A stretch of DNA of 64,000 bases from the NCBI RefSeq assembly GCF_003206615.1, contig NZ_PZJW01000002.1, forward strand, positions 231,801 to 295,800, read 5' to 3'. Source of the DNA: Salinicola acroporae. GTDB lineage: Bacteria; Pseudomonadota; Gammaproteobacteria; Pseudomonadales; Halomonadaceae. The position numbers and the translations under genes are program-made. This document shows, piece after piece, positions 28,740-37,623 of the stretch; the stretch's first letter is position 1; the number at the start of each line of letters is the position of its first letter. The notes under the pieces are model-generated. The model did no database searches. It was not told the origin of the DNA and was given only the letters and a program-made list of their open reading frames with translations.

Positions 28740-31562
28740 ATGACAACGCCAAAAATTTGGGATGCCAAGCATCCCAGGGAATCTCTTTGCTCAAAATCCG
28801 GCTGGCGACTCTCGATGATGCGACCGGCCCTGTGGCAAAGGTCTTCACTACTGGTGTCGACCTGCCTGATTCTTGCCGCGGCGGCACCACTGGCCATGGC
28901 ACAGAGCAGTGACGATGACTATGTCGCCCCGCCGGCCGGTGCATCCGACGAGATTGCCGAGCCGGCAGCGGCAGCGCCTGCCGAAGCGGGACCCGCTGCG
29001 GCTGCCGCCCCTGCCGCGGCCGTCGCGGCGCCCGCAGCGGCACCGACTCAGGATCTCGGCCGGATGGAAGTGACCGGTTCGGCAATTGCCCGGACCGATG
29101 CCGAGACTGCCGTCCCGGTAACGATCATCGAGGCTGAAGAGATGCGGCAGCAGGGCATTACTTCAACCGCACAACTGCTTTCGCAAATTTCGGCCAACGA
29201 CACGAGCTACGGGCCTGGGTTTGGTACAGGCACGGCCATTACCGGCGGAGCCAGTTTCGCCAACCTGCGCGGTATCGGCACGGACAAGACACTGGTGCTG
29301 CTGAACGGTCGCCGACTGGCCAACAACTCGCTGGACGGCAGTGCCGTCGACCTCAACTCGATTCCTTTCGGTGCCATCGAGCGCGTCGAGGTCCTGCGTG
29401 ATGGCGCCTCGGCAATCTACGGAACCGATGCCATTGGCGGGGTCATCAACTTCATCACCAAGAAAAATCTTACTGGTGGAAATGTTGAACTCGGCTATGA
29501 CGCGCCCACCCATAGTGGTGGTGGCGATAGCGGCGACATCAGCGCGACCTGGGGTAACGGCGATCTCGAGAAAGACGGTTTCAACATCATGGGATCGATG
29601 CGATACCGCAAGCAGGATGACGTCGACTACACCGACCGTGGCAGTATCCGCCAGATCTATGATCCTGCGCGCGGTATCAACGGCACGTCCTCTTTCGCTT
29701 ATCCTGGTAATTATTATCAGGGCGGCGTGGCGGGCAACCCGCTTGCCGGAGAGGGGTGTGACGGAGAAGGATTGGTCGATACCGGCGGCGGCACCTGTAC
29801 CTATGACTACGGTCGGTACGGGCAAATCCAGCAGAAGACGGAGAACACCTCGCTTTACACTCGAGCCGCTGCCAAGCTGGCAGAGAACCACACGGCCTCC
29901 CTCTCCTACCTGTGGTCACGAAATAAAAACACCTCACTGAGCGCGCCATCACCGACTTCCGGTGGTCCGGTCATTCAGCCCGGAACCCCATTCTATCCGA
30001 ACGATCCCGCGCTCGATCCAACCCAACCGATCGACGTACGGTGGCGTGGCATCCCCGCTGGCCCCCGTGTGACCGACAACACCATCGACGCCCAGCGTCT
30101 GGTACTGGATTTCACCGGCGATTTCTCCGGGTTCAACTACGATAGCGCCGTTTCCTGGAACCGCAGTGATACTGACCTGAACTATCGCAGCGGCTATCTC
30201 GACGACAATGACCTACAAGACGCTTTCAATAATGGACTGATCGATCCGTTCTCCACCGACCCGCTGACTGCTGCCGGCCGACAGGCCCTGGCGGATGCCG
30301 AGGCCAGTGGACTGGTATGGACCGCCCAGAACGATGTCTACGCCTGGGACGGTAAACTCAGTCGTGAGATCGGCGACTGGTTCGGGGCCGGCTCCTCGGC
30401 CATCGCCGTCGGCGCCGACTACCGCCACGAGCGACTGAAGCTCGAGACCGATCCCGACGTAGCCTCTCGTGCGACCAGTGGCGGACTCTCGCCAGATGCA
30501 TCGATCAACGAGAGCCGTGACGTCAAAGGTATCTACACTGAACTGAACGTGCCCATCATCGACGGGCTCGAGGTCACGGCGGCAGTGCGCTATGACGATT
30601 ACAGCGATGTGGGCGATACCACCAATCCCAAGATCTCCTTCCGCTGGCAACCCTTCCAGCAACTGCTGGTTCGAGGGGCCTATAGCGAAGGCTTTCGCGC
30701 ACCGTCGCTCTACGAGCTCTATGATCCCGCCGCGCAAACGTTCTCGCCAGGCGGCCTCAATGATCCAAGACTTTGCCCCGGGGGCTCGCCCGCCAACGGC
30801 GGCGTCGCCAGTCGTGACTGTAACACCCAGTTCCTGGAGGAGCAGGGTGGCAATGAGGACCTGAAACCGGAAGAGGCCAAGAACTGGACTCTCGGCTTCG
30901 TCTATCAGCCGTTTCAGAGCTTCTCGGCGGGTCTGGACTTCTGGTGGGTCGAGATCGAGAACGAGGTTGCCCTGCCGACTTCCGATTACGTTATCGCCAA
31001 CGAGCCTGACACCATCATTCGTAACGACGATGGGTCAATCGACTACATCCCGGTTCGCTATCAAAACCTTGGCACCACCAAGACCAACGGTGTCGACGTG
31101 TCGGCGAACTACCGACTGCCGACAAGCTACGGCTTCTTTACGGTGGGCTACACCGGCACCTACGTCGATCGCTATGACTTCCAGGAAACGCCAGATGGCG
31201 ATTACGTCAGCCGCGTCGGACACTACCGCGCCGGCTACGGCACGATCTTTCGCTGGAAGCACAAGCTTTCCGTCAACTGGAACAAGGGCCACTGGGGGGC
31301 CGGTGTAATCAACCACTACATGACGGGTTATGACGACTACGATACCTCCACTAACAGTGAAGTCGGTTCCTACACGACTTGGGACGCACTGGGTTCGTAT
31401 GCTTTCACCGCCGGCCCGACAGTTACCGTTGGTGTGCGTAACCTGTTCGACCGCGACCCGCCGTTCTCCAACCAGCCGGAAGTTGGCCAGCTCGGCTACG
31501 ATGCCCGCTATGCCGACGCGCTGGGTCGTACCGTCTACGCCCGTTTCAATTACGCTTTCTGA
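28740..31562 (+). CDS. TonB-dependent outer-membrane receptor
   Basis: A 940-residue TonB-dependent receptor. The N-terminus has an unusually long n-region before the hydrophobic core LLVSTCLILAAAAPLAM (cleavage near AMAQ); Met26 at 28815 would give a normal signal. An Ala/Pro-rich spacer (about 60-100) precedes the plug domain, with LQGL-like LRGIGTDKTLVLLNGRRL and VEVLRDGASAIYGTDAIGGVINFIT. The 22-strand barrel ends in the outer-membrane signature ARFNYAF. The large plug-barrel type with VLRDGASAIYG is common among receptors of unknown organic substrate. Proximity to exported peptidases suggests peptide-type ligands, which is inference. Confidence 0.93.
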   Translation: MTTPKIWDAKHPRESLCSKSGWRLSMMRPALWQRSSLLVSTCLILAAAAPLAMAQSSDDDYVAPPAGASDEIAEPAAAAPAEAGPAAAAAPAAAVAAPAAAPTQDLGRMEVTGSAIARTDAETAVPVTIIEAEEMRQQGITSTAQLLSQISANDTSYGPGFGTGTAITGGASFANLRGIGTDKTLVLLNGRRLANNSLDGSAVDLNSIPFGAIERVEVLRDGASAIYGTDAIGGVINFITKKNLTGGNVELGYDAPTHSGGGDSGDISATWGNGDLEKDGFNIMGSMRYRKQDDVDYTDRGSIRQIYDPARGINGTSSFAYPGNYYQGGVAGNPLAGEGCDGEGLVDTGGGTCTYDYGRYGQIQQKTENTSLYTRAAAKLAENHTASLSYLWSRNKNTSLSAPSPTSGGPVIQPGTPFYPNDPALDPTQPIDVRWRGIPAGPRVTDNTIDAQRLVLDFTGDFSGFNYDSAVSWNRSDTDLNYRSGYLDDNDLQDAFNNGLIDPFSTDPLTAAGRQALADAEASGLVWTAQNDVYAWDGKLSREIGDWFGAGSSAIAVGADYRHERLKLETDPDVASRATSGGLSPDASINESRDVKGIYTELNVPIIDGLEVTAAVRYDDYSDVGDTTNPKISFRWQPFQQLLVRGAYSEGFRAPSLYELYDPAAQTFSPGGLNDPRLCPGGSPANGGVASRDCNTQFLEEQGGNEDLKPEEAKNWTLGFVYQPFQSFSAGLDFWWVEIENEVALPTSDYVIANEPDTIIRNDDGSIDYIPVRYQNLGTTKTNGVDVSANYRLPTSYGFFTVGYTGTYVDRYDFQETPDGDYVSRVGHYRAGYGTIFRWKHKLSVNWNKGHWGAGVINHYMTGYDDYDTSTNSEVGSYTTWDALGSYAFTAGPTVTVGVRNLFDRDPPFSNQPEVGQLGYDARYADALGRTVYARFNYAF

Positions 31563-31590
31563 CGGGCAACGCGTTCCTTAACGATCGATT

Positions 31591-31618
31591 GCCGCTGCCT
31601 CATGCAGCGGCTTTTTTT
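31591..31618 (+). terminator. Rho-independent terminator after the TonB-dependent receptor
   Basis: GCCGCTGC / GCAGCGGC (8-bp perfect stem, 5-nt loop) runs directly into seven T. It is 29 bp beyond the receptor stop and only 22 bp before the ATG of the M13 peptidase gene. Confidence 0.93.
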
Positions 31619-31639
31619 CACCCGAACTACCGAGACGTC

Positions 31640-33775
31640 ATGACTGATAGAGACTTCCTGCCACCGTCGGCGATCCGCTGCGCCATCATGCTTCTGATGA
31701 TCGCCGGCACCTCCGGTTCGAGCGTCTTCGCCGTTGGCAATCCGGGCGAATCAACAGCCTCGACAGCGCCGAGCACATCTGCGCCTTCCCACGCGTCGGC
31801 ATCGGCCACCGCCTCTGCCGCGCTAGGAAGCTGGGGCGTCGACCTGAGCGCCCGCGACACCAGCGTCGCCCCTGGCGACGACTTCTACCACTACGTCAAC
31901 GGGGGGTGGCTGGCGCGCACGCCGATCCCGGCCGATCGCACCAACTACGGCGCCTTTACCGCGCTGGCAGACCGGGCCGAGCAGCAGGTGCATGACATCC
32001 TCCGCCAGCTCGACGATGCCAATACGCCGCCGAATTCACCCCAGCAGCGCCTCGGCGATCTCTACCACGCCTGGATGGACGAGGGCGCCATCGAGGCCAA
32101 GGGCCTCTCGCCGATGATGCCGGACCTGACACGCCTGGCGGCAATCGAGAGCAAGGCGGGTCTGGCTCGGTTCAGCGCCGACAGTCGTCTTGGCGTGCCG
32201 ACCATCGCCACCCTGGGCGTCGATATCGACGTGAAGGCGCCGGATCGCTATATCGCCTATCTCTCGCAGATCCCGCTGGCTCTCCCCACGCGGGACTACT
32301 ACCTCGGCGACGATCCGCGCTTCGACGCGATTCGCCAGGCCTATCTCGGCTACATCGGCAGGCTGCTCACACTGGCGAGGCAGCCCCATCCCCGGCAGAG
32401 CGCACAGCGCATCCTCGAACTGGAAACCGCCATGGCGGAGATCGAGTGGGCGCCGGCGAAACAACGGGATCGCGACCTGACCTACAATCCGTTGCCGTTG
32501 GATCGACTCGACGACTATGCTCCCGGTTTTCCCTGGCAGGCATGGCTCTCGGCCAGCGGTCTTGCCGGTCAGCCCCAGGTCGTGCTCGCGGAGAATACCG
32601 CCATTCGCGGCCTGGCACGGCTCTACGACGAAACGCCGCTGTCGACGCTCAAGACCTATGCGACGTTCCGACTGCTGGATGCCAACAGCCCGTATCTCTC
32701 CAGCGACTTCAGCCAGACGCATTTCGATTTCCACGGCCAGCGTCTCTCCGGCCAGCCGGAGCAGCGCGAGCGCTGGAAGCGCGGCGTATCGCTGATCAAC
32801 GACTTCCTGGGCCAGGCTGCCGGCAAGCTCTACGTGATGCTGCACTTCCCGCCCCAGTCCAAGCGCGAAATGGAGACACTGGTCGCCAATCTCGAAGACG
32901 CCTATCGCGATCGTCTGCAACACCAGGCGAGCTGGATGACCGACCGGACCCGTCAGCGGGCTCTGGAGAAGCTCGACGCCTTCACCGCCAAGATCGCCTA
33001 TCCCGATCGATGGGAGAGCTTCGCCGGGATGACCATTCGTGCCGACGATCTCTACGGCGACGTCGGAGCGGCACGCCAGTGGCACTGGCAGGATGATCTG
33101 GCCAAGCTCGGCGGTCCGGTGGACCGGGACGAGTGGTTCATGACCCCGCAGACCGTCAACGCTTACTATGCACCGTCACGCAACGAGATCGTCTTTCCGG
33201 CGGCGATCCTGCAACCGCCCTTCTTCGATCCCAACGCCGATCCGGCGGTGAACTACGGCGGCATCGGCGCGGTGATCGGTCATGAGATGAGCCACGGTTT
33301 CGACGACCAGGGCCGCAAGTCGGACGGTACCGGCATGCTGACCGACTGGTGGACGCCGACCGACGCCGCGCATTTCGACCAACTGGCCGAGCGCCTCGGG
33401 CAACAGTATGCGGAGTACCAACCGATACCGGGTTATTCGCTCAATCCGCAGTTGACGATGGGGGAGAACATCGGCGATCTCGGAGGCGTGAACATCGCCC
33501 TGAGCGCCTATCATCGCTCGCTCGATGGCGAAACCGCACCAGTCATTGACGGCTTCACCGGCGACCAGCGCTTCTTCCTGGCCTGGGGCCAGGTCTGGCG
33601 GCGCCTGATGCGCGAGGAGGAGATGATCAATCGGGTCCAGAGCGATCCCCACTCGCCGTCGCAGTTCCGGGTCAACGGCATCGTGCGCAACATGGATGCG
33701 TGGTACGACGCCTTCGATGTCGTGCCCGGCAACGACCTCTACCTGCCGACCGAAAAGCGGGTGGTGATCTGGTAG
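31640..33775 (+). CDS. Exported M13 (neprilysin/PepO-like) zinc endopeptidase
   Basis: A 711-residue M13 peptidase. HEXXH is HEMSH at residues 548-552 (VIGHEMSHGFDDQG). The second motif ENIGD, carrying the third zinc ligand Glu, is at 609-613, and the substrate-binding NAYYAPSRNEIVFP segment lies upstream. A hydrophobic segment near residues 13-32 is a probable signal peptide or lipobox-free anchor (AIMLLMIAGTSGSSVFA). A Ser/Thr/Ala-rich linker of about 30 residues follows. The ATG was chosen over an upstream TTG inside the terminator region. M13 enzymes cleave short peptides, fitting the peptide-uptake context. Confidence 0.92.
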   Translation: MTDRDFLPPSAIRCAIMLLMIAGTSGSSVFAVGNPGESTASTAPSTSAPSHASASATASAALGSWGVDLSARDTSVAPGDDFYHYVNGGWLARTPIPADRTNYGAFTALADRAEQQVHDILRQLDDANTPPNSPQQRLGDLYHAWMDEGAIEAKGLSPMMPDLTRLAAIESKAGLARFSADSRLGVPTIATLGVDIDVKAPDRYIAYLSQIPLALPTRDYYLGDDPRFDAIRQAYLGYIGRLLTLARQPHPRQSAQRILELETAMAEIEWAPAKQRDRDLTYNPLPLDRLDDYAPGFPWQAWLSASGLAGQPQVVLAENTAIRGLARLYDETPLSTLKTYATFRLLDANSPYLSSDFSQTHFDFHGQRLSGQPEQRERWKRGVSLINDFLGQAAGKLYVMLHFPPQSKREMETLVANLEDAYRDRLQHQASWMTDRTRQRALEKLDAFTAKIAYPDRWESFAGMTIRADDLYGDVGAARQWHWQDDLAKLGGPVDRDEWFMTPQTVNAYYAPSRNEIVFPAAILQPPFFDPNADPAVNYGGIGAVIGHEMSHGFDDQGRKSDGTGMLTDWWTPTDAAHFDQLAERLGQQYAEYQPIPGYSLNPQLTMGENIGDLGGVNIALSAYHRSLDGETAPVIDGFTGDQRFFLAWGQVWRRLMREEEMINRVQSDPHSPSQFRVNGIVRNMDAWYDAFDVVPGNDLYLPTEKRVVIW

Positions 33776-33820
33776 CCTCGGTTCGGATGGAAGAAAAGCA
33801 GCCCGAGCGACACCTCCCGG

Positions 33821-33848
33821 CCAGATGGCCGGGAGGTGAGTCCGTCAG
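33821..33848. terminator. Perfect 12-bp hairpin between convergent genes
   Basis: CACCTCCCGGCC / GGCCGGGAGGTG with an AGAT loop separates the M13 peptidase (ends 33775) from the convergent HrpK-like gene (ends 33873). There is no immediate T-run on either strand, so bidirectional termination is plausible but not certain. Confidence 0.55.
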
Positions 33849-33872
33849 CTTGCGTCGAGTGGCTGCCCGATC

Positions 33873-36800
33873 TCAGGCGCGCCGCTCGACGCCGATCGTC
33901 TCGAGCCAAGCGTTGAGATCCTTGGTACTGATCTTGCCGTCGCTGCCATCGCTTTTCTTGAAGGTATCGAGCACCGCGAACAGCCCCTGGTCCTCGGATA
34001 GCAGTGTCGCCGCTTCCTGTTCGCTTTCGTCGCGATCCTTGTCGTCGGCGAACTTCTCGAGATCATCGCGGCTGACGATATCGTCCTTGCCGTTCCAGTC
34101 GTCCCAACTGTTGATCGCCACTGTCAGCGCCTCCTCGTTGTCACGATAGAAATCGATGTCGTAATCTCCCACGACCGAGGCCTGACGATAGCCATCCAGG
34201 TCACCTTCACCAATGGTGGCAAACCAGTCGTCGAAATCTTTCGTACTGATCTTGCCGTCGCCGTTGCCGCCTTTCTGAAAGGTGTCCAGGGCGTTGAAGA
34301 ATCCCTCGTTCTCGAGCAGGAAACGCGCCGCATCATGCTCGGCATCGCTCCTGCCGCCATCGTCGACGATCTTCTGAAGATTCGTCCGACTGACGATATC
34401 GTCCTTGCCGTTCCAGTCATTCCAGCGCTCGGCGATCGTCTGGAGTTCAGCCGAGTGATCCTGCAAGAACGCGGAACCATAATCGTTGGCCGCCGCTGTC
34501 TGTCGATACTCCTCCACGCTGTCCTTGCCGAGCTCTCCCAGCCAGGTGTCGAGATCGTTGGTGCTGATCTTGGCGTCACCGTCTCCGCCGTGTTTCAACG
34601 AGTCCAACCCGTCGTAGAAGCCGTTCTCGTCAAGCAGGAACTGTGCAGCGTCCTGCTCCTCCTGACTCTTTCCCTCGTCCGCCACGATATCCCGAAGATC
34701 ATCTCGGCTGACGATGGCATCGCTGCCGTTCCAGTCGTCCCACACGGCGGCGATGGTGTCGATTTCTGCTTTATGGGCATCAAAGAAATCCTTGCCATAG
34801 AGCGTCATCATCGCGTCCATGCGGGAGTTTCGCCGCAGCTCGTCGGTGCCCAAGCCCTCGTCGCCCGCCTCCATATCGGTGTCGCTCCAGGGGCGCCAGT
34901 CGTCGGTCTTGCTGATATGGTCCTTGCCGGTCTGCCGCGTGGTGCCACCGGTGAGATGTTTCTCCCACAGATTTTCGGTGCCAGGATCGCCGTCCTTGTG
35001 CAGATGGGGCGCCAGCCGGGAGAGCGAGCTGCCGTGTTCGCCCTCGGTATCCTGAAAGTGCTGCCACTCCTTCGACTGATAGTCGAAGATCGACTGGTCG
35101 TCGGGCGAGTCCCGCCCGCCGTACATGTAGGACTCGTAGCGGGCGAACTCGAGCTTGTCGCCCCAATCCTCCTCGGTCACGCCGTACTCGGAGAGATCCT
35201 TGAAGAACTCTCCCTGGGAGTCGGTCAGCTTCTGCATTTTCTGATGATTGATCGCTTCGGCGATCAGCGTTCCGGCGACGCCGAAGATGGTGCCGACGAC
35301 GCCCAGGATGGGACCAGCCACGCGCGCCCCCATGAAGATCCCGCTCATCACGCGGGTACCGATACCACCGAGATTGGCGGCGAGATTGCTGCCGCTGGGC
35401 GCAAACATCGACACCGTGTTGGCAAGCGCCATGCCGGTGGTCGAGGAACCCAGCCCGATCTGAATACCGGCGCCAGCCTTTTCCAAGGCCGTATCGGCAT
35501 CCTTGAGCTTCTTGACGCCGGTGACGAGATCCATGACGCCACCGGTGATGTCCAGCCCCGCCCCCCCCATGAAGCGCAGATACGAGCGCCCGACCTTCTT
35601 CGCAATATCGGTGCCAGAGGACCTGGTACCGGTGTCGATCATCTGGTTGCCCAGGTTTTCCGCCAGCTTGTCGAAGTTTCTTCGCCCGTTCTCATCGAGA
35701 TCGTCGAGTGGAATGCCCTGATTGCCGAGACTCCGAGACCCGTTATCCACGCGCAGGCTGATGTTTTCGGCGAAGAGATCGGCTTTGACATCGGCACCGG
35801 ATTTCCAGATATCCGGGAAGTTGTCACCCAGCAGCCCAAGCCAGGCGGTCGCATTGGCGCGCGGCATGCCACCTTCGATGCCGGGCACCTCGCGCTTCCC
35901 GCCCAGCGTCTCGATGAGATTCGAACCGAACTTGGCAAAATCGTTGCCGAAACTGAGCGCGCCCACCAGATCGCGGACGGCGCCTACCCGCTCATCGGTG
36001 GTCATCTCGTCCCAACCGCCGTTGGATATCTGCATGCCACCGCTGATCAGGCTCATCATCCCGCTCATGGCACCCAGCGTACCGCTGGAGCTGGCCGAAT
36101 CGAGAACCTTCTTGAAAGTTCCTTTTTCCGCCTCCGGCAGCGCGGTCAGGTTGTCATTGACGATCTTCTGGAACAGCTTGTTCTTTTCCGCCTGGCTAAT
36201 ACCCGGCCGGTTGGTGACCTCAGTCGCCAGGCGCAGGGATTCGGCGAGTTTCTTGTGCTCGCCCGCCGACAGATTGGATAGGGAAGACTTGAACGATTCC
36301 AGGTCGCGATTCAGGGTCTGATAGGCATTGTAGGACTTGTCGGTCTTGTCCAGGTGCTGAAGCGCGCTGTTGATACCCCCCTGCACGATATCGATGGTGT
36401 CACGCAGTCCCGTGCTGACATTTTCGGCATCCACCGAGTCGGGATTTTCCATGTAGCCATCGAGCTGATGGGTCATCATGTTCTGGTCGAAGGTCTGCTT
36501 CCGGTCCTTGTAGCGATCCGGCTCCAGCGCCTGCAGGGCTTCGAAGTAGTTGTCGACTTCAGCCTGAATCCCGTCCGAAAGCGCCTCGTCGTCCGTCGCT
36601 TCCGCCTTCTCCTTCATCGCAATGACGTAATCCTCGAAATCGAGGTTGGCCTTGCCGTCGGCGTCGAACAGCGCTTCGTTGACCTTGTCGCTGATCGCCT
36701 CACGCTTGTCGTCGGGGACGCTCTCGATAGCCCCCTGCAGCGAATCGTCATAGCGCTTGCTGATACTCTCCTTCTGCATCAGCTCGGATATCTGCTTGGC

Positions 36801-37340
36801 CAGTTCGTCCTCGTCGATGATCGCCTTGGCATCGTCACCGGTGAGATGTGTCGGCTCCGTCTGTGTCTGCCGATAGGTCGAACCGCCGGACTCGATCAGC
36901 TCGACGTAGCCGTAGAGATCGTAGCCATGATCGGTGGCCCCCTGAGCATCGATCAGATCGACCAGCTTCGCTTCGTCCGAGTCTTCGCCAAGTTTGCCGC
37001 TCTTGACGTCATCGCGGATCCCCTGGATGAAATCCTCGGCGGCTTTCTGCCCCACCGTCTTGTGGTTGCCGTCATCGTCCGTGTCATCGACCTCGGCCTC
37101 CATCAGGCCGTCGCCGGTGAAATCCGGGATATCGTGCTTGTCGCGTATCTGCTCGGCGCTCAGTGAGGTATCGGAGGCCTGCTCGGGCTTATCCGCATCG
37201 CCGGTCTCTGTTGCCTCGCCGTTGGTCTTGTCCGAGGCGATGGCGCTGACCAGCGTCGACAGCCACCGCGGAGAGCCGGCCGCTGCGCCAGTGGTATCTG
37301 GTGTCTCGATTTCGCGATCTGAGTTAACGGCGGGGGCCAT
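33873..37340 (-). CDS. HrpK/HrpF/NolX-like large protein with EF-hand-like repeats
   Basis: A 1155-residue acidic protein. Residues 1-400 are hydrophilic and helical. Three Gly/Ala-rich hydrophobic stretches follow in about 420-700, including VAGPILGVVGTIFGVAGTLI, which could insert in membranes. The C-terminus has three tandem units of about 105 residues (851-955, 956-1061, 1062-1155). Each has a WDDWNG(K/S)DxIVSRxxL block and an EF-hand-like GxGDGKISTKDL block. This layout resembles type III translocator-like HrpK/HrpF/NolX proteins, as remembered. No secretion genes, chaperone or Hrp box were seen nearby. The ATG at 37340 has AGGAGAC upstream. No Sec signal. Confidence 0.6.
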   Translation of the reverse strand: MAPAVNSDREIETPDTTGAAAGSPRWLSTLVSAIASDKTNGEATETGDADKPEQASDTSLSAEQIRDKHDIPDFTGDGLMEAEVDDTDDDGNHKTVGQKAAEDFIQGIRDDVKSGKLGEDSDEAKLVDLIDAQGATDHGYDLYGYVELIESGGSTYRQTQTEPTHLTGDDAKAIIDEDELAKQISELMQKESISKRYDDSLQGAIESVPDDKREAISDKVNEALFDADGKANLDFEDYVIAMKEKAEATDDEALSDGIQAEVDNYFEALQALEPDRYKDRKQTFDQNMMTHQLDGYMENPDSVDAENVSTGLRDTIDIVQGGINSALQHLDKTDKSYNAYQTLNRDLESFKSSLSNLSAGEHKKLAESLRLATEVTNRPGISQAEKNKLFQKIVNDNLTALPEAEKGTFKKVLDSASSSGTLGAMSGMMSLISGGMQISNGGWDEMTTDERVGAVRDLVGALSFGNDFAKFGSNLIETLGGKREVPGIEGGMPRANATAWLGLLGDNFPDIWKSGADVKADLFAENISLRVDNGSRSLGNQGIPLDDLDENGRRNFDKLAENLGNQMIDTGTRSSGTDIAKKVGRSYLRFMGGAGLDITGGVMDLVTGVKKLKDADTALEKAGAGIQIGLGSSTTGMALANTVSMFAPSGSNLAANLGGIGTRVMSGIFMGARVAGPILGVVGTIFGVAGTLIAEAINHQKMQKLTDSQGEFFKDLSEYGVTEEDWGDKLEFARYESYMYGGRDSPDDQSIFDYQSKEWQHFQDTEGEHGSSLSRLAPHLHKDGDPGTENLWEKHLTGGTTRQTGKDHISKTDDWRPWSDTDMEAGDEGLGTDELRRNSRMDAMMTLYGKDFFDAHKAEIDTIAAVWDDWNGSDAIVSRDDLRDIVADEGKSQEEQDAAQFLLDENGFYDGLDSLKHGGDGDAKISTNDLDTWLGELGKDSVEEYRQTAAANDYGSAFLQDHSAELQTIAERWNDWNGKDDIVSRTNLQKIVDDGGRSDAEHDAARFLLENEGFFNALDTFQKGGNGDGKISTKDFDDWFATIGEGDLDGYRQASVVGDYDIDFYRDNEEALTVAINSWDDWNGKDDIVSRDDLEKFADDKDRDESEQEAATLLSEDQGLFAVLDTFKKSDGSDGKISTKDLNAWLETIGVERRA

Positions 37341-37558
37341 CGATAGTCTCCTGAACGGGAAGGGAAGCCTGAATCGGCCGACTGGACACCATTCAGTATC
37401 TCGCCTCCCCATGGCCCAGACAGGGTGAATGAGTGACTAATTTTTTTATTGTGTAACGATTCGGAAACGACTGACGACAGTTGTGCATCTCCAAGGACTC
37501 GAGTGACCGATTGCCGACGTCGATACGCCGCCAGACGGTCACGCCCCCCATCACGCGA

Positions 37559-37583
37559 AGACCCCGGCCAAGGCCGGGGTCGC
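37559..37583 (-). terminator. GC-rich hairpin terminating fadL
   Basis: GACCCCGGCC / GGCCGGGGTC arms form a stem of about 9-10 bp, 42 bp beyond the fadL stop, followed on the minus strand by TTCGCG rather than a long T-run. It separates fadL from the upstream end of the HrpK-like gene. Confidence 0.6.
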
Positions 37584-37623
37584 ATTGTGGTAGAACGGGA
37601 GCGTCGACAGACGAACCTGGGTC

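Noticed and set aside
34335..36281. 648-codon plus-strand frame opposite the HrpK-like gene
   Set aside because: The minus-strand product has coherent repeats and a good ribosome site; the plus-strand product is compositionally random and has no domain features.
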